DNA from: Xanthobacteraceae bacterium
GTDB taxonomy: Bacteria > Pseudomonadota > Alphaproteobacteria > Rhizobiales > Xanthobacteraceae
DNA: 35,714 bases
Assembly (NCBI GenBank): GCA_019750915.1
Contig: JAIENY010000062.1
Coordinates: 1 to 35,714 of the forward strand
Direction: 5' to 3'
Each line of letters begins with the position of its first letter. Within the stretch, counting starts at the first letter, position 1. Position numbers and translations under genes: made by a program. Shown here one piece after another: positions 26,053 to 35,375 of this stretch. The notes under the pieces were generated by a model. It was not told where the DNA came from. It searched no databases and saw nothing but the letters and a program-made list of their open reading frames with translations.

Positions 26053-26141
26053 GTCCCTTCGCCGGCATGACCCGGATCAGGTTCAAAGGGTCACCGCACT
26101 CTGCGGTATCTCAGCTCCTGTGACGGAGCCCCCCTCGGAAC
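26053..26141 (-). promoter_or_regulatory. TPP riboswitch (THI element)
   Basis: On the minus strand the conserved core is plain: CTGAGATACC in the pyrimidine-sensing arm, then ACCCTTTGAACCTGATC followed by CGGGTCATGCCGGCGAAGGGA in the diphosphate arm. GTTCC (26137-26141) and GGGAC (26053-26057) can close P1. The 3' strand of P1 contains the thiO Shine-Dalgarno, so ligand binding should block translation initiation directly; no separate terminator lies between aptamer and ATG. Confidence 0.97.
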
Positions 26142-26270
26142 TGTCATTACGATAGGCTTCATGCCCCCGAGGGTCAATGGTTTAGAGGAATCGACTGTCG
26201 CGAATTTACCTTGAATTATGGCGTGCTGCCGTAAATTTCCCGGAACTTGATCCGCAGGTCCCGCGCGCGA

Positions 26271-27758
26271 ATGGCCATTACCAGCGTCGATACCAATTCC
26301 AGCAAGAGCCTAACCGGTCGTGCGTGGCTGACGCTGCCCGCCTGGACCTGGTTCGGTCTTTGCACATTCGCGCTGGTGCTGGCCGCAGGCAGCCGGGCGC
26401 TTCTGGACAGCGACACACAGTGGCAAATCGCCGTCGGCCAGTCGATTCTGAGCCATCACGTTTTTCCACACGTGGATGCCTACTCGTTCAGCAAGGCCGG
26501 GCAGCCTTGGATTTCCACCTCGTGGCTATCGCAGGTGATTTTCGCCGCCGCCTACGATCTCACTGGCTGGACCGGTCCTGTGGTCCTGACAGCGCTCTGC
26601 GTCGCCGTAACCTTCGGGTGGCTGACCTGCATCCTGTCGCAGCGTTTTGCTGCGATCCACGCGGTCATCATTGCGATGGTCGCGGCGCTGGTTCCGATGG
26701 GCCACTATCTCGCGCGGCCTCATATCCTGGCGCTGCCGGTCATGCTCGCATGGGGGCATGGCCTGATTTCGGCGAGCGAAAAGGGACGCTCGCCGTCATT
26801 CTGGCTGCTGCCGCTGATGGTTCTGTGGGCCAATCTTCACGGCAGCTTCGTGCTGGGCGTTGCGCTGACGGCGCCGTTCGCGTTCGATGCGTTGTGGAAT
26901 GCGGATGCCCCGCAGCGCAAGTCGCTGGCATTGCGCTGGTTCGTCTTCGGCCTTGCGACACTCGCTGCAAGCTGCATCACGCCCTACGGCTGGGGTTCAC
27001 TTCTTGCGGCGAAGAGTATTCTCGGTCTTGGACAGGCGATGTCGTTCATTCCCGAATGGCAACCGTCCGACTTCAGCAACGTCAGGCCGTTCGAGGTCTG
27101 TGTGTTGATTTGCACCGTTGGCTTGCTTGTCCTGGGCCTCAAACTGACGCCGCCGCGTATCCTGCTCGTGGTTGGCTTTCTTTATATGGCGCTGTCGCAT
27201 ACGCGTAACTACGAGGTGTTCACGCTGTTCGTGCCGCTGGTGATCGCCGGCCCGCTTGCCGCGCAATGGCATACCATGCCGTCTCGCCAGCCCGTGTTGA
27301 GTCGCCAACGTACGGTGGTTCTTCTTCTCGTGTTTTGCGTTGCGACCATCGCGCTGACATGGCGTCGTACCTTCGCTCCGCCGGCTCAATGGTCGCCGGT
27401 CGCTGCCGTGCAGATCCTGAAAGACCGCAAGGCGCAGCATGTGCTCAATAGCCCCGGCTTCGGCGGCTACATGATCCGGCAAGGCATGCCGGTCTTTGTC
27501 GACGGACGGGCAGAGCTTTACGGCGAGACATTCGTGGTTGATATGTTTCACGCTTTCCGTCTGGCAGAGCCCGAGAAGCTCGTGACGCTTCTGAACAGCT
27601 ATAAGATCGACGCGACGCTGCTGGCGCCATCAGTGCCGGCGGTAACCTTGCTCGATCATCTTTCAGGGTGGAAACGAATCTATGCCGACGACAAGGCGGT
27701 GATTCACGTCCGGTCCGATAGCGCAGACGACACCGGCACAAAGTTTACTCTGCACTGA
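26271..27758 (+). CDS. Polytopic membrane protein, GT-C glycosyltransferase-like
   Basis: A protein of about 495 residues with some ten hydrophobic helices and a C-terminal globular part. The first loop reads SRALLDSDTQWQIAVGQSIL then PHVDAYSFSKAGQPW, the acidic loop pattern of GT-C-fold (PMT/RgtA-like) membrane glycosyltransferases: an Asp after helix 1, then a D-x-Y/F-S-x-x-x-x-G-x-x-W motif. The C-terminal periplasmic domain includes GYMIRQGMPVFVDGRAELYG. It may transfer sugars from lipid-linked donors, but no partner gene is nearby and the call is by fold pattern only. The start is uncertain: ATG at 26271, or TTG at 26247 preceded by CCGGAAC. Confidence 0.65.
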   Translation: MAITSVDTNSSKSLTGRAWLTLPAWTWFGLCTFALVLAAGSRALLDSDTQWQIAVGQSILSHHVFPHVDAYSFSKAGQPWISTSWLSQVIFAAAYDLTGWTGPVVLTALCVAVTFGWLTCILSQRFAAIHAVIIAMVAALVPMGHYLARPHILALPVMLAWGHGLISASEKGRSPSFWLLPLMVLWANLHGSFVLGVALTAPFAFDALWNADAPQRKSLALRWFVFGLATLAASCITPYGWGSLLAAKSILGLGQAMSFIPEWQPSDFSNVRPFEVCVLICTVGLLVLGLKLTPPRILLVVGFLYMALSHTRNYEVFTLFVPLVIAGPLAAQWHTMPSRQPVLSRQRTVVLLLVFCVATIALTWRRTFAPPAQWSPVAAVQILKDRKAQHVLNSPGFGGYMIRQGMPVFVDGRAELYGETFVVDMFHAFRLAEPEKLVTLLNSYKIDATLLAPSVPAVTLLDHLSGWKRIYADDKAVIHVRSDSADDTGTKFTLH

Positions 27759-28108
27759 TTCCGTTTTGACCAGCCGCAGCCCAGTCGGACAGACTAGCCG
27801 CGCGGGCAAATAAAGCCGTTTTTACTGCAAAATATGAACACGACAGCGGCCATTTTGCTATTTGTTGCTGCCCGCTCTTTCGCCATCGACATCGGCCGGT
27901 TTGGTTATAAATTCGTTGCACGAAGCAGTTAGAGCGATCTGCATGAAACTCACCCGCACCATCAGCGGGCCTTCTCATGTGGCCTTTTCGCCGCGCCATC
28001 CTCGCATGGCGAAAGGGGCGTGTCGCAACCAACGTCTGAACCGGAACAAGTTTGAAGTTTTTACGTTGTCGCGCCAGAGAAGCCGGAGCAATCCGGAAAA
28101 GGGGTTAA
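27759..28108. other. Intergenic region with stress promoter
   Basis: About 350 bases. Its first half is fairly A+T-rich (27800-27925, including TTGGTTATAAATTCG). A plus-strand frame crosses it (27862-28245), but composition and lack of start signals argue against a gene. The last part carries the EcfG promoter at 28043-28067 and the leader of the 65-residue protein gene. Confidence 0.5.
28043..28067 (+). promoter_or_regulatory. EcfG-type (general stress response) promoter
   Basis: GGAAC (28043-28047), 16 bases, CGTT (28064-28067) is a perfect EcfG consensus in the right orientation. The expected transcript starts near 28074, giving a leader of about 35 bases before the ATG at 28109. Confidence 0.75.
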
Positions 28109-28306
28109 ATGTCGGATACCTACATCATCGAAGTCAGTTCCCAGGCGGCAGGCATTGTCGTTCGGGACAAGTCGGGCTTCCGTTTCTTCGCCGCCAATCA
28201 TCGCTTCAATTCGCTCGAAGGCCGTATCTTCCGCAGCGCACGTGAAGCAGAGCGGATCGCGACGCAATTGCTCGCGGGAACTCTGAAAGAGCCTGCGGTG
28301 GCGTAA
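28109..28306 (+). CDS. Small conserved-looking protein under EcfG-type promoter
   Basis: A 65-residue cytosolic protein: MSDTYIIEVSSQAAGIVVRD, then KSGFRFFAANHRFNSLEGRI and a helical end (SAREAERIATQLLAG). The first two thirds suggest a small beta sheet followed by one helix. AAAAGGGG lies a few bases before the ATG, a strong ribosome binding site. A perfect EcfG promoter stands about 40 bases upstream and a strong terminator follows, so it is a monocistronic stress-response gene by inference. I do not recognise a named domain. Confidence 0.8.
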   Translation: MSDTYIIEVSSQAAGIVVRDKSGFRFFAANHRFNSLEGRIFRSAREAERIATQLLAGTLKEPAVA

Positions 28307-28329
28307 CGCCGGAGCGGTTTAATCAGACA

Positions 28330-28359
28330 AAAAAGCCGGAGCGGATGCTCCGGCTTTTT
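28330..28359. terminator. Bidirectional terminator
   Basis: AAAAAGCCGGAGC (28330-28342) pairs perfectly with GCTCCGGCTTTTT (28347-28359) around GGAT. It lies between the convergent 65-residue protein gene and the ene-reductase gene and has a T-run on both strands. Confidence 0.93.
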
Positions 28360-28375
28360 GATTCGATATTTCCGA

Positions 28376-29452
28376 TCAGGCGAGCACCGGATAATCCGTG
28401 TAGCCCTTTGAGTCGCCGCCGTAGAACGTGGTCTGGTCCCACGGATTCAGCGTGGCATTCTTCTTCAGCCGCTCGACCAGATCGGGGTTGGAGATGAACA
28501 GCTTTCCAAACGCGATCAGGTCAGCCGCATTCTTTGCCAGCGCGTCCTCGGCAAGCTTCAGATCGTAGCCGTTGTTGGCGACATAGGTGCCGTGGAAACG
28601 CTTCCGCAGGCCTGGGTAATCGAACCGCGCAATGTCACGCGGTCCGCCCGTGGCTCCCTCGACCACGTGAAGATAAACGAGCTTCAATGCGCTCAAGCCA
28701 TCGACGATGTAATCAAACAATGCCTGCGGATTGCTGTCCGAAAGGTCGTTCGCGGGGGTTACGGGCGAAATACGGATGCCTGTCCGATCGGAGCCGATGA
28801 CATCAGTCACGGCCTTCGAGACTTCGAGCATCAGCCGGGCGCGGTTCTCGATTGAGCCGCCATAGGCGTCCGTACGCTTGTTGGCACCGTCTCTTGCGAA
28901 TTGATCGAGCAGATAACCGTTGGCGCCGTGAATTTCGACGCCGTCAAAACCTGCTTCGATCGCATTTGCAGTGGCCCGCTTATAATCCTCGATCAGACCG
29001 GGGATTTCTGAAAGCTCCAGTGCGCGGGGCTGCGAGATTTCAACGAACTGCCCGCCGACGAAGGTTTTCCCGTTGGCGCGGATCGCGGACGGGGCAACGG
29101 GAGCGCCGTTATTGGGTTGCAGATCGGTGTGCGAGATGCGGCCCACGTGCCAGAGCTGGATGAAGATATGACCGCCGCGTTCGTGGACGCGCTCGGTGAT
29201 CTTCTTCCAACCTGCGACCTGTTCCTTCGAATAGATGCCAGGCGTGTCCTGATAACCCTGGCCCTGCTGGGAAATCTGGCTTGCTTCCGTCACCAGAAGC
29301 CCGGCAGAGGCGCGTTGTCCGTAATACTCAATCGCCAAGGGATTCGGAACGAAGCCGGAGAGGGCCCGGTTGCGCGTCAGCGGTGCCATCACCGTACGAT
29401 TTGTCAGCGTGATGGGGCCAAGTTTGTAAGGCTCGAAAAGCTTCGATGTCAT
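28376..29452 (-). CDS. Old Yellow Enzyme family ene-reductase (NemA-like)
   Basis: A 358-residue FMN-dependent TIM-barrel oxidoreductase. The start MTSKLFEPYKLGPITLTNR at 29452 has AAGG at suitable spacing; an ATG two codons earlier is too close to it. FIQLWHVGRISH is the conserved flavin-side strand, and EIHGANGYLLDQF holds the His-x-x-Asn pair that binds the electrophilic substrate; RTDAYGGSIENRARL is the family signature. Such enzymes reduce alkenes, nitro compounds or N-ethylmaleimide with NAD(P)H, often in detoxification. Next to it on the same strand, 150 bases upstream, is a DUF1993 gene. Confidence 0.95.
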   Translation of the reverse strand: MTSKLFEPYKLGPITLTNRTVMAPLTRNRALSGFVPNPLAIEYYGQRASAGLLVTEASQISQQGQGYQDTPGIYSKEQVAGWKKITERVHERGGHIFIQLWHVGRISHTDLQPNNGAPVAPSAIRANGKTFVGGQFVEISQPRALELSEIPGLIEDYKRATANAIEAGFDGVEIHGANGYLLDQFARDGANKRTDAYGGSIENRARLMLEVSKAVTDVIGSDRTGIRISPVTPANDLSDSNPQALFDYIVDGLSALKLVYLHVVEGATGGPRDIARFDYPGLRKRFHGTYVANNGYDLKLAEDALAKNAADLIAFGKLFISNPDLVERLKKNATLNPWDQTTFYGGDSKGYTDYPVLA

Positions 29453-29534
29453 CTGCATGCCTTAAAAATACCGGGGTTGGATATCGGTTCGATACCAGCC
29501 CACGGGAGGAAGATCAATGCAAATGCATCTAAGG

Positions 29535-29570
29535 GTGTCCGGACGCCATGCAAGGCACCCGGACACTTTT
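29535..29570 (+). terminator. Hairpin between DUF1993 gene and ene-reductase
   Basis: GTGTCCGG (29535-29542) pairs with CCGGACAC (29559-29566), followed by TTTT on the plus strand. Both flanking genes are on the minus strand, where the downstream T-tract is weak, so its role as terminator of the DUF1993 gene is uncertain. Confidence 0.4.
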
Positions 29571-29606
29571 ATGAAAAGTTTTTGCGGCTTAATCCGAACG
29601 ACGGAT

Positions 29607-30116
29607 TTAAGATTCTGTCACACCGAGGAAATCGAGCTTGCCGAGTTCGACGTTGTTGTGACGAAGAATGTCGTAAGCGGTAGTCACGTGAAAAAAGAAA
29701 TTCGGGAAAGCGGCATGATTGATGAAAATCTGCCCTGACACGGTCCGGGTCTTGCCGGCGCCGGATGGGAAAGTGACATCGCGTGCATCAGCCCCCTCGT
29801 ATTTTTCCGCGGGGATTGCCTTGATGCCGGCGATGGTCTTCTCGATGCGGGTTTGCAGTTGTTCGAAGGTTGTTTCCTCGTCCGGCGTGTTCGGCACATC
29901 GATCTGAGCGAGACGAGCGCAGGCCTTTCCTGAAAAATCACAAGCTAGCTGGACCTGCTTGATGAACGGAAGCATGGTTGGATGCAGTCGGGCGTTCAGC
30001 AGCACCTCGGGCTTGATGTTCTTTTCCTCGGCATAGGCCTGGCCCTTTTTGAGAATGTTAGAGAGCGCAGTCAGCATGTGAGTGAAGACTGGCGCGGTGC
30101 CGTGATAGAACGACAT
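29607..30116 (-). CDS. DUF1993 family protein
   Basis: A 169-residue helical protein starting MSFYHGTAPVFTHMLTALSN, with AGGGGAT before the ATG at 30116. Conserved blocks include LNARLHPTMLPFIKQVQLAC and SGQIFINHAAFPNFFFHVTT with a following AYDILRHNNVELGKLDF, which match DUF1993, a family related in fold to DinB/YfiT four-helix bundles. The His residues (RLHP, NHAAFPNFFFHV) could bind metal. Cytosolic. Function not established; its neighbours (ene-reductase and lytic transglycosylase) do not clarify it. Confidence 0.87.
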   Translation of the reverse strand: MSFYHGTAPVFTHMLTALSNILKKGQAYAEEKNIKPEVLLNARLHPTMLPFIKQVQLACDFSGKACARLAQIDVPNTPDEETTFEQLQTRIEKTIAGIKAIPAEKYEGADARDVTFPSGAGKTRTVSGQIFINHAAFPNFFFHVTTAYDILRHNNVELGKLDFLGVTES

Positions 30117-30183
30117 GAAAATATCCCCTGATCTGACGTTCGGACATCCCAAACGTGTCGCGCTGATCTAGTCCGGAGAAAAC

Positions 30184-31410
30184 TTATTGCAAGGCGGTCG
30201 CGCCGCCCATTCTCGCCAGCAGTTCGGCGGTTGGCCATGAATCGGCCGGCAGACCATATTTCTTCTGCATCGTCTTTACTGCAATGCGGCTTTGCTGGCC
30301 GAGGACGCCGTCGATCTTTCCGACATCGAAGCCCGCGCGTACAAGCAGTCGTTGCAATTCCTTGATCTGATTGAATGACAGTTGCGCAACGGGCCCGCTC
30401 GGACGATGCATCGGTCCTGCACCGCCGATCCGGGTGGCGAGATAAGCGGCCGTTGTCGAGTAGATCAGCGAATTATTCCACTCGGTATAAGCAGCAAAGT
30501 TCGCATAAGCGAGAAATGCAGGGCCGTTGTGTCCCATCGGAAGCAGCACGGAGGCAGGTATGTCGTCGTTCGGAAGCGGACGGCCGTCGGCGTAAGTCAC
30601 GCCCCATTTCGCCCATTGCGAACGCGGCAGTTTGATCGTCAGATCGGCCTGATCCCACGGTAAGTTTGGCGGCACGCGAATTTCTTGGAGCCATGGTTCG
30701 CCACGGCGCCATTTCAACGCGGTCGCGATATAGTTGGCGGTCGAGCCAATCACGTCGGGAGCGCTGCGCAGCATGTCGCGCCGGCCATCGCCATCATAAT
30801 CAATGGCATAGTTGAAGTAATGGCTGGGCAGAAACTGAGTCTGACCGAGTTCACCTGCCCATGAGCCGATCATCTCGCCGGGTGTCAGATCGCCGCGATC
30901 GATGATTTTCAGTGCTGCGATGGTTTCGTCATGGAAGCGGTCGGCGCGCCTGCAGTCATAGGCCAATGATACCAGCGAGCGAAGTGTCGGCAGTTTGCCC
31001 ATGTTGGCGCCGAAATCGCTTTCGAGTCCCCAGAAGGCGGCGATTACTTCGGGCGGAACGCCGTATTGCTTTTCCGCGCGAGCGAAGGCTTGCGAATAAG
31101 TGCGGATTTTCGCGCGCCCTTGCTCCATCCGGTAGTTGGCGGCCATGCGTCCGGCGAATTCGGTAAAGATCTGCCCGAAGACGCGCTGTCCGCGATCGCG
31201 GTTGACGATGCTCTGATCGTAGACGAGGTAGGGCGAAGCCTCCGCGATGGCTCGCTGCGAAACGCCCGCCGTCGCCGCATCCTGCTTCAGTTGCGCCAGA
31301 AATAACGGAAAGCTTTTGCCGCCGTGACATGCCGCCCCGCTTTGGGCGAGGGCGGGAGAGGCGAACACAATGCCCAGAAGGGCGAGCGATACGACACGGA
31401 TCATCGACAT
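30184..31410 (-). CDS. MltB-type lytic murein transglycosylase, second copy
   Basis: A 408-residue exported protein. ATG at 31410 follows CAGGTAATC; an ATG two codons on is possible. The signal peptide ends ASPALAQ at residue 23. Catalytic Glu130 is in FWGLESDFG; the groove motif is AGELGQTQFLPSHYFNYAID. A PG_binding_1 domain fills the C-terminus (LLVRAGFDVGKIDGVLGQQS). Same architecture as the protein encoded at 12143, but diverged through most of its length, so they are old paralogues. Two Cys in the mature protein (ACHGG, YDCRR) may form a disulfide. Confidence 0.93.
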   Translation of the reverse strand: MSMIRVVSLALLGIVFASPALAQSGAACHGGKSFPLFLAQLKQDAATAGVSQRAIAEASPYLVYDQSIVNRDRGQRVFGQIFTEFAGRMAANYRMEQGRAKIRTYSQAFARAEKQYGVPPEVIAAFWGLESDFGANMGKLPTLRSLVSLAYDCRRADRFHDETIAALKIIDRGDLTPGEMIGSWAGELGQTQFLPSHYFNYAIDYDGDGRRDMLRSAPDVIGSTANYIATALKWRRGEPWLQEIRVPPNLPWDQADLTIKLPRSQWAKWGVTYADGRPLPNDDIPASVLLPMGHNGPAFLAYANFAAYTEWNNSLIYSTTAAYLATRIGGAGPMHRPSGPVAQLSFNQIKELQRLLVRAGFDVGKIDGVLGQQSRIAVKTMQKKYGLPADSWPTAELLARMGGATALQ

Positions 31411-31516
31411 CTGATTACCTGAGCGTTTCAAGAATCACGGTGGATCATTGTACCCCGTCGCGCGGAGCCGCAGCAGTCGCCGCTGCGTAACTTATCTGCG
31501 CGATCACGGTGTGCGG

Positions 31517-32968
31517 CTAGATGTCCCGCGCGCTGCTGAACGAGAACGATGAGACCCGACGGGTATTTTCGTCGAGGATCAGTGTACGCGTCAGCGGTGG
31601 GTTGGCGCGTTGGCTGCAGTTTTCACGTTCGCACAGGCGGCAGTTGACCCCGATCGGCACACCCTGGGCTTTATCGAGATCGATGCCCTGCGCGTAGACC
31701 AGCTTCTTGGCATGGCGGATCTCACAGCCAAGTCCGATTGCAAAGCGCGGCTGCTGCTGCGCGAATGGCGCCGCCGGGCGACGCACCATCTGCGCGATCG
31801 AGAAATAACGGTTGCCATCCGGCAACTCGATGACCTGATGCAGCAGGCGGTCGGGCGTGTCGAAGGTCGAGTGCACGTTCCACAACGGACAGGTGCCGCC
31901 GAATTTCGAAAACGGAAAGGTGCCGGACGAGAATCGCTTGGATACGTTGCCCGCATTGTCCACTCTCAGCATGAAGAACGGAATGCCGCGCGTGTTGGGG
32001 CGCTGCAGCGTTGTCAGGCGATGGCAGATCTGCTCGAAGCTGGCGCCGAACCGCTGACTGAGCACCTGAAGATCGTAGCCGAGTTCGACAGCGGAGGAAT
32101 GAAACGCTGTATAGGGCATCATCACGGCGCCCGCGAAGTAGTTCGCCAGCGTGATCCGGAACAGCCGGCGCGGGGTGTCTTCAAGCAGCCCCGCCTGTCC
32201 GACGATGGTGTCGAGCAGGGCGCTGCATTCGGCAAGGCCGAGCTGGACGCCGAGTTGGAAAATGCGTCCCGGCGCATCGACCATTTCCGAAATCAGGACC
32301 TGACGGCGGTGACGGTCCCAGCGGCGCAGCGTTTCGCGCATCACGTCCACGGGCATAATGCGGACCGAGGTCGCGTGTTTTGTCCGTAACCTTTCGGTCA
32401 ACGCCGCGAACAGCTCCTGCGGAGCGACATTCAGCTCATCTCGGATCGCTTCCGCCTTGGCCTCAAGCTCCGGAAAATGGTTGCGGTTGGTTTCCACGAG
32501 ATCGCGGACGCGTTCGATCGGATCGCCCTCGTAGCGTTCACCGCTGCTCGCGTCGCGGTCGGCGAATTGCGCGGCAACCAGCGTCTCGCCATTGCGGGCT
32601 TCGGTGTAGGCCGCATAGAGCCGTTGTAGCGAGTGAACGACGCCCGGACATAGCTCGGCGAGGTCACGCAACTCCTGCTTGGGCACATCGATCTGTCGAA
32701 ACAGCGGGTCGGAGAAAATCTCGTTCAGCTCGGCAAAGTAGCGGTCCTCGTCGGCGGTGGCGAGGTCGCGCAGGTCGAGGTCATAGGTCTCCGCCAGCCG
32801 GAGCAGAATCTGCGCAGTCACCGGGCGTTGATTGCGCTCAATCAGGTTGACGTAGCTCGGCGAGATGCCGAGTTCCTCCGCGATCTGGGTCTGTGACAGC
32901 GCAAGCTGTTGGCGAATGCGCCGGAAACGGGGGCCAACGAATAGCTTTTTGCCTGCTTCGATCGCCAT
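31517..32968 (-). CDS. XRE-family regulator, ScfR/RamB type
   Basis: A 483-residue regulator. GGGAGGCCGCG stands before ATG 32968; the frame continues 32 codons upstream through A+T-rich intergenic DNA that is not coding. Residues 14-65 are an XRE helix-turn-helix (ALSQTQIAEELGISPSYVNL). The middle matches the IrrE/ImmA-like and DUF2083 regions of ScfR/RamB proteins, and the end holds a Cys cluster C-x2-C-x4-C (CRLCERENC). Relatives sense short-chain acyl-CoA or acetate state and control the glyoxylate and methylcitrate routes; RamB of Corynebacterium controls aceA. It is divergent from aceA here, which strongly suggests it controls that gene. Confidence 0.93.
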   Translation of the reverse strand: MAIEAGKKLFVGPRFRRIRQQLALSQTQIAEELGISPSYVNLIERNQRPVTAQILLRLAETYDLDLRDLATADEDRYFAELNEIFSDPLFRQIDVPKQELRDLAELCPGVVHSLQRLYAAYTEARNGETLVAAQFADRDASSGERYEGDPIERVRDLVETNRNHFPELEAKAEAIRDELNVAPQELFAALTERLRTKHATSVRIMPVDVMRETLRRWDRHRRQVLISEMVDAPGRIFQLGVQLGLAECSALLDTIVGQAGLLEDTPRRLFRITLANYFAGAVMMPYTAFHSSAVELGYDLQVLSQRFGASFEQICHRLTTLQRPNTRGIPFFMLRVDNAGNVSKRFSSGTFPFSKFGGTCPLWNVHSTFDTPDRLLHQVIELPDGNRYFSIAQMVRRPAAPFAQQQPRFAIGLGCEIRHAKKLVYAQGIDLDKAQGVPIGVNCRLCERENCSQRANPPLTRTLILDENTRRVSSFSFSSARDI

Positions 32969-33146
32969 CGCGGCCTCCCATGGGATATCTGTTACAAATT
33001 TTACAAAACAACAAACATATCGGCAATTACTATTACACGTTCGCATCAATCCTAAAAATAGCATCTATCATATATTTTCTGAACACGTTCTACTCTTGTA
33101 ACTTCTTATCGCAACCGAAATGTCACAGATGTGGATCGGATATAAT
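32969..33146. promoter_or_regulatory. Divergent regulator/aceA promoter region with TTACAAA repeats
   Basis: An unusually A+T-rich gap. TTACAAA occurs twice as a direct repeat, 9 bases apart (32992-32998 and 33001-33007), and TTGTAA in the opposite orientation at 33096-33101. These are reasonable operator candidates for the divergent regulator and for aceA control; RamB sites in Corynebacterium likewise contain TTTGCAAA-like sequences. Confidence 0.45.
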
Positions 33147-34445
<1,299 letters not shown>

Positions 34446-34457
34446 CAGGAGAGTAAC

Positions 34458-34664
34458 ATGCAGAACAGCAATTACTGGGTCGTCGGCGGCGAATTCCGCT
34501 CGCTGAACTTCCATAGTCTGGTTCATGGCACCGCGCATGTAGAAGGACCGTTCGCCACCCGCCGGGAGGCGGAGGAGACATGGCGGACAGTGTCCGAACA
34601 ACACCGGCATCGCTGCAACATGCGCTTCTCGATCGTGGAGGAGCCGCAGCGGGTGTCCGCCTGA
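34458..34664 (+). CDS. DUF4170 protein downstream of aceA
   Basis: A 68-residue protein: NYWVVGGEFRSLNFHSLVHG, then EGPFATRREAEETWRTVSEQ and NMRFSIVEE. The pattern W-V-V-G-G-E, G-P-F-x-T, E-A-x-x-x-W and the last R-F/Y-x-I-V is DUF4170, a small family typical of alphaproteobacteria with unknown function. AGGAGAG precedes the ATG, 12 bases after aceA, so it should be translated from the same mRNA. The terminator at 34728 closes the unit. Confidence 0.88.
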   Translation: MQNSNYWVVGGEFRSLNFHSLVHGTAHVEGPFATRREAEETWRTVSEQHRHRCNMRFSIVEEPQRVSA

Positions 34665-34727
34665 CGCGTTGATCTTCAAGGATATTCCGAAACTCCCCAG
34701 GGGGGCCGCAAGGCCCACCTCTTGAAC

Positions 34728-34759
34728 CCCCATCCACTTCGGTGGATGGGGCTTTTTTT
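34728..34759 (+). terminator. Terminator of aceA-DUF4170 unit
   Basis: CCCCATCCAC (34728-34737) and GTGGATGGGG (34742-34751) form a perfect 10-base-pair stem with the stable TTCG tetraloop, followed by C and seven T. Confidence 0.96.
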
Positions 34760-34821
34760 GCGCCTTCCGGCGGGCCGTGGTTACTGCTAGGTTAACCAAA
34801 TAAGTCAAAAGGTTAACGGGT

Positions 34822-35373
34822 ATGGCAGAGCAAAACGCGGACGGAAAGATCACAGCGCCAGGCCGCCTGCGCGAGGCGTTGCACAAGGCCCGCATCGAGG
34901 CCGCCGACCGCACCAGCGTTGTCGTCGATCTGCGCGACGCTGAAATGGCGCGTCTTGAGATTCTCAATGAGGCCCTCGACCCGTTGTTCTCTGAAATTCC
35001 GGCCGGTGTCGAATTGTTCGATCGCGGCATCAGTCAGGGCGATGCGCCACGTCTGTGGATTGACGCCATCTCCCATATCGGAATGGGACGCGACAAACGT
35101 ACTTACCGTTTCGTGCAGGACACCCGCTTCGGCCGCACCGTGTTGGCGGAAACCCACGATGTGCCCTCGATGGTCAACGCCGTCACCGATTACATCGCGC
35201 GCCGGATGATTGAGCGTGATCAGGCGCTGGTCGTTCCGGCGTTGCCTGCTGTCCAGCAGCCGCGGATGGGGCATAAACCGCGCGGTGCATTCTGGCCGTT
35301 CGTGCTCGGCGTGATCGTCGGCGTTGTCGCGCTGTTCGCGGTCGCGCTGTTCGCTTCGCTGCGAAATCTCTGA
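34822..35373 (+). CDS. Tail-anchored conserved protein
   Basis: A 183-residue protein. The N-terminal 150 residues are soluble and helical to mixed (REALHKARIEAADRTSVVVD, then LNEALDPLFSEIPAGVELFD and WIDAISHIGMGRDKRTYRFV), and one membrane helix ends the protein (FWPFVLGVIVGVVALFAVAL). It should sit in the inner membrane with its bulk in the cytosol. AAGG lies before the ATG. I do not recognise a named domain; I have the impression that such proteins occur across Bradyrhizobiaceae, but cannot verify it here. Its stop is 3 bases from that of the convergent phosphoesterase gene. Confidence 0.8.
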   Translation: MAEQNADGKITAPGRLREALHKARIEAADRTSVVVDLRDAEMARLEILNEALDPLFSEIPAGVELFDRGISQGDAPRLWIDAISHIGMGRDKRTYRFVQDTRFGRTVLAETHDVPSMVNAVTDYIARRMIERDQALVVPALPAVQQPRMGHKPRGAFWPFVLGVIVGVVALFAVALFASLRNL

Positions 35374-35375
35374 TC

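Noticed and set aside
27862..28245. 127-codon plus frame overlapping the EcfG promoter
   Set aside because: It would overlap the 65-residue gene in another frame and has shadow-type composition.
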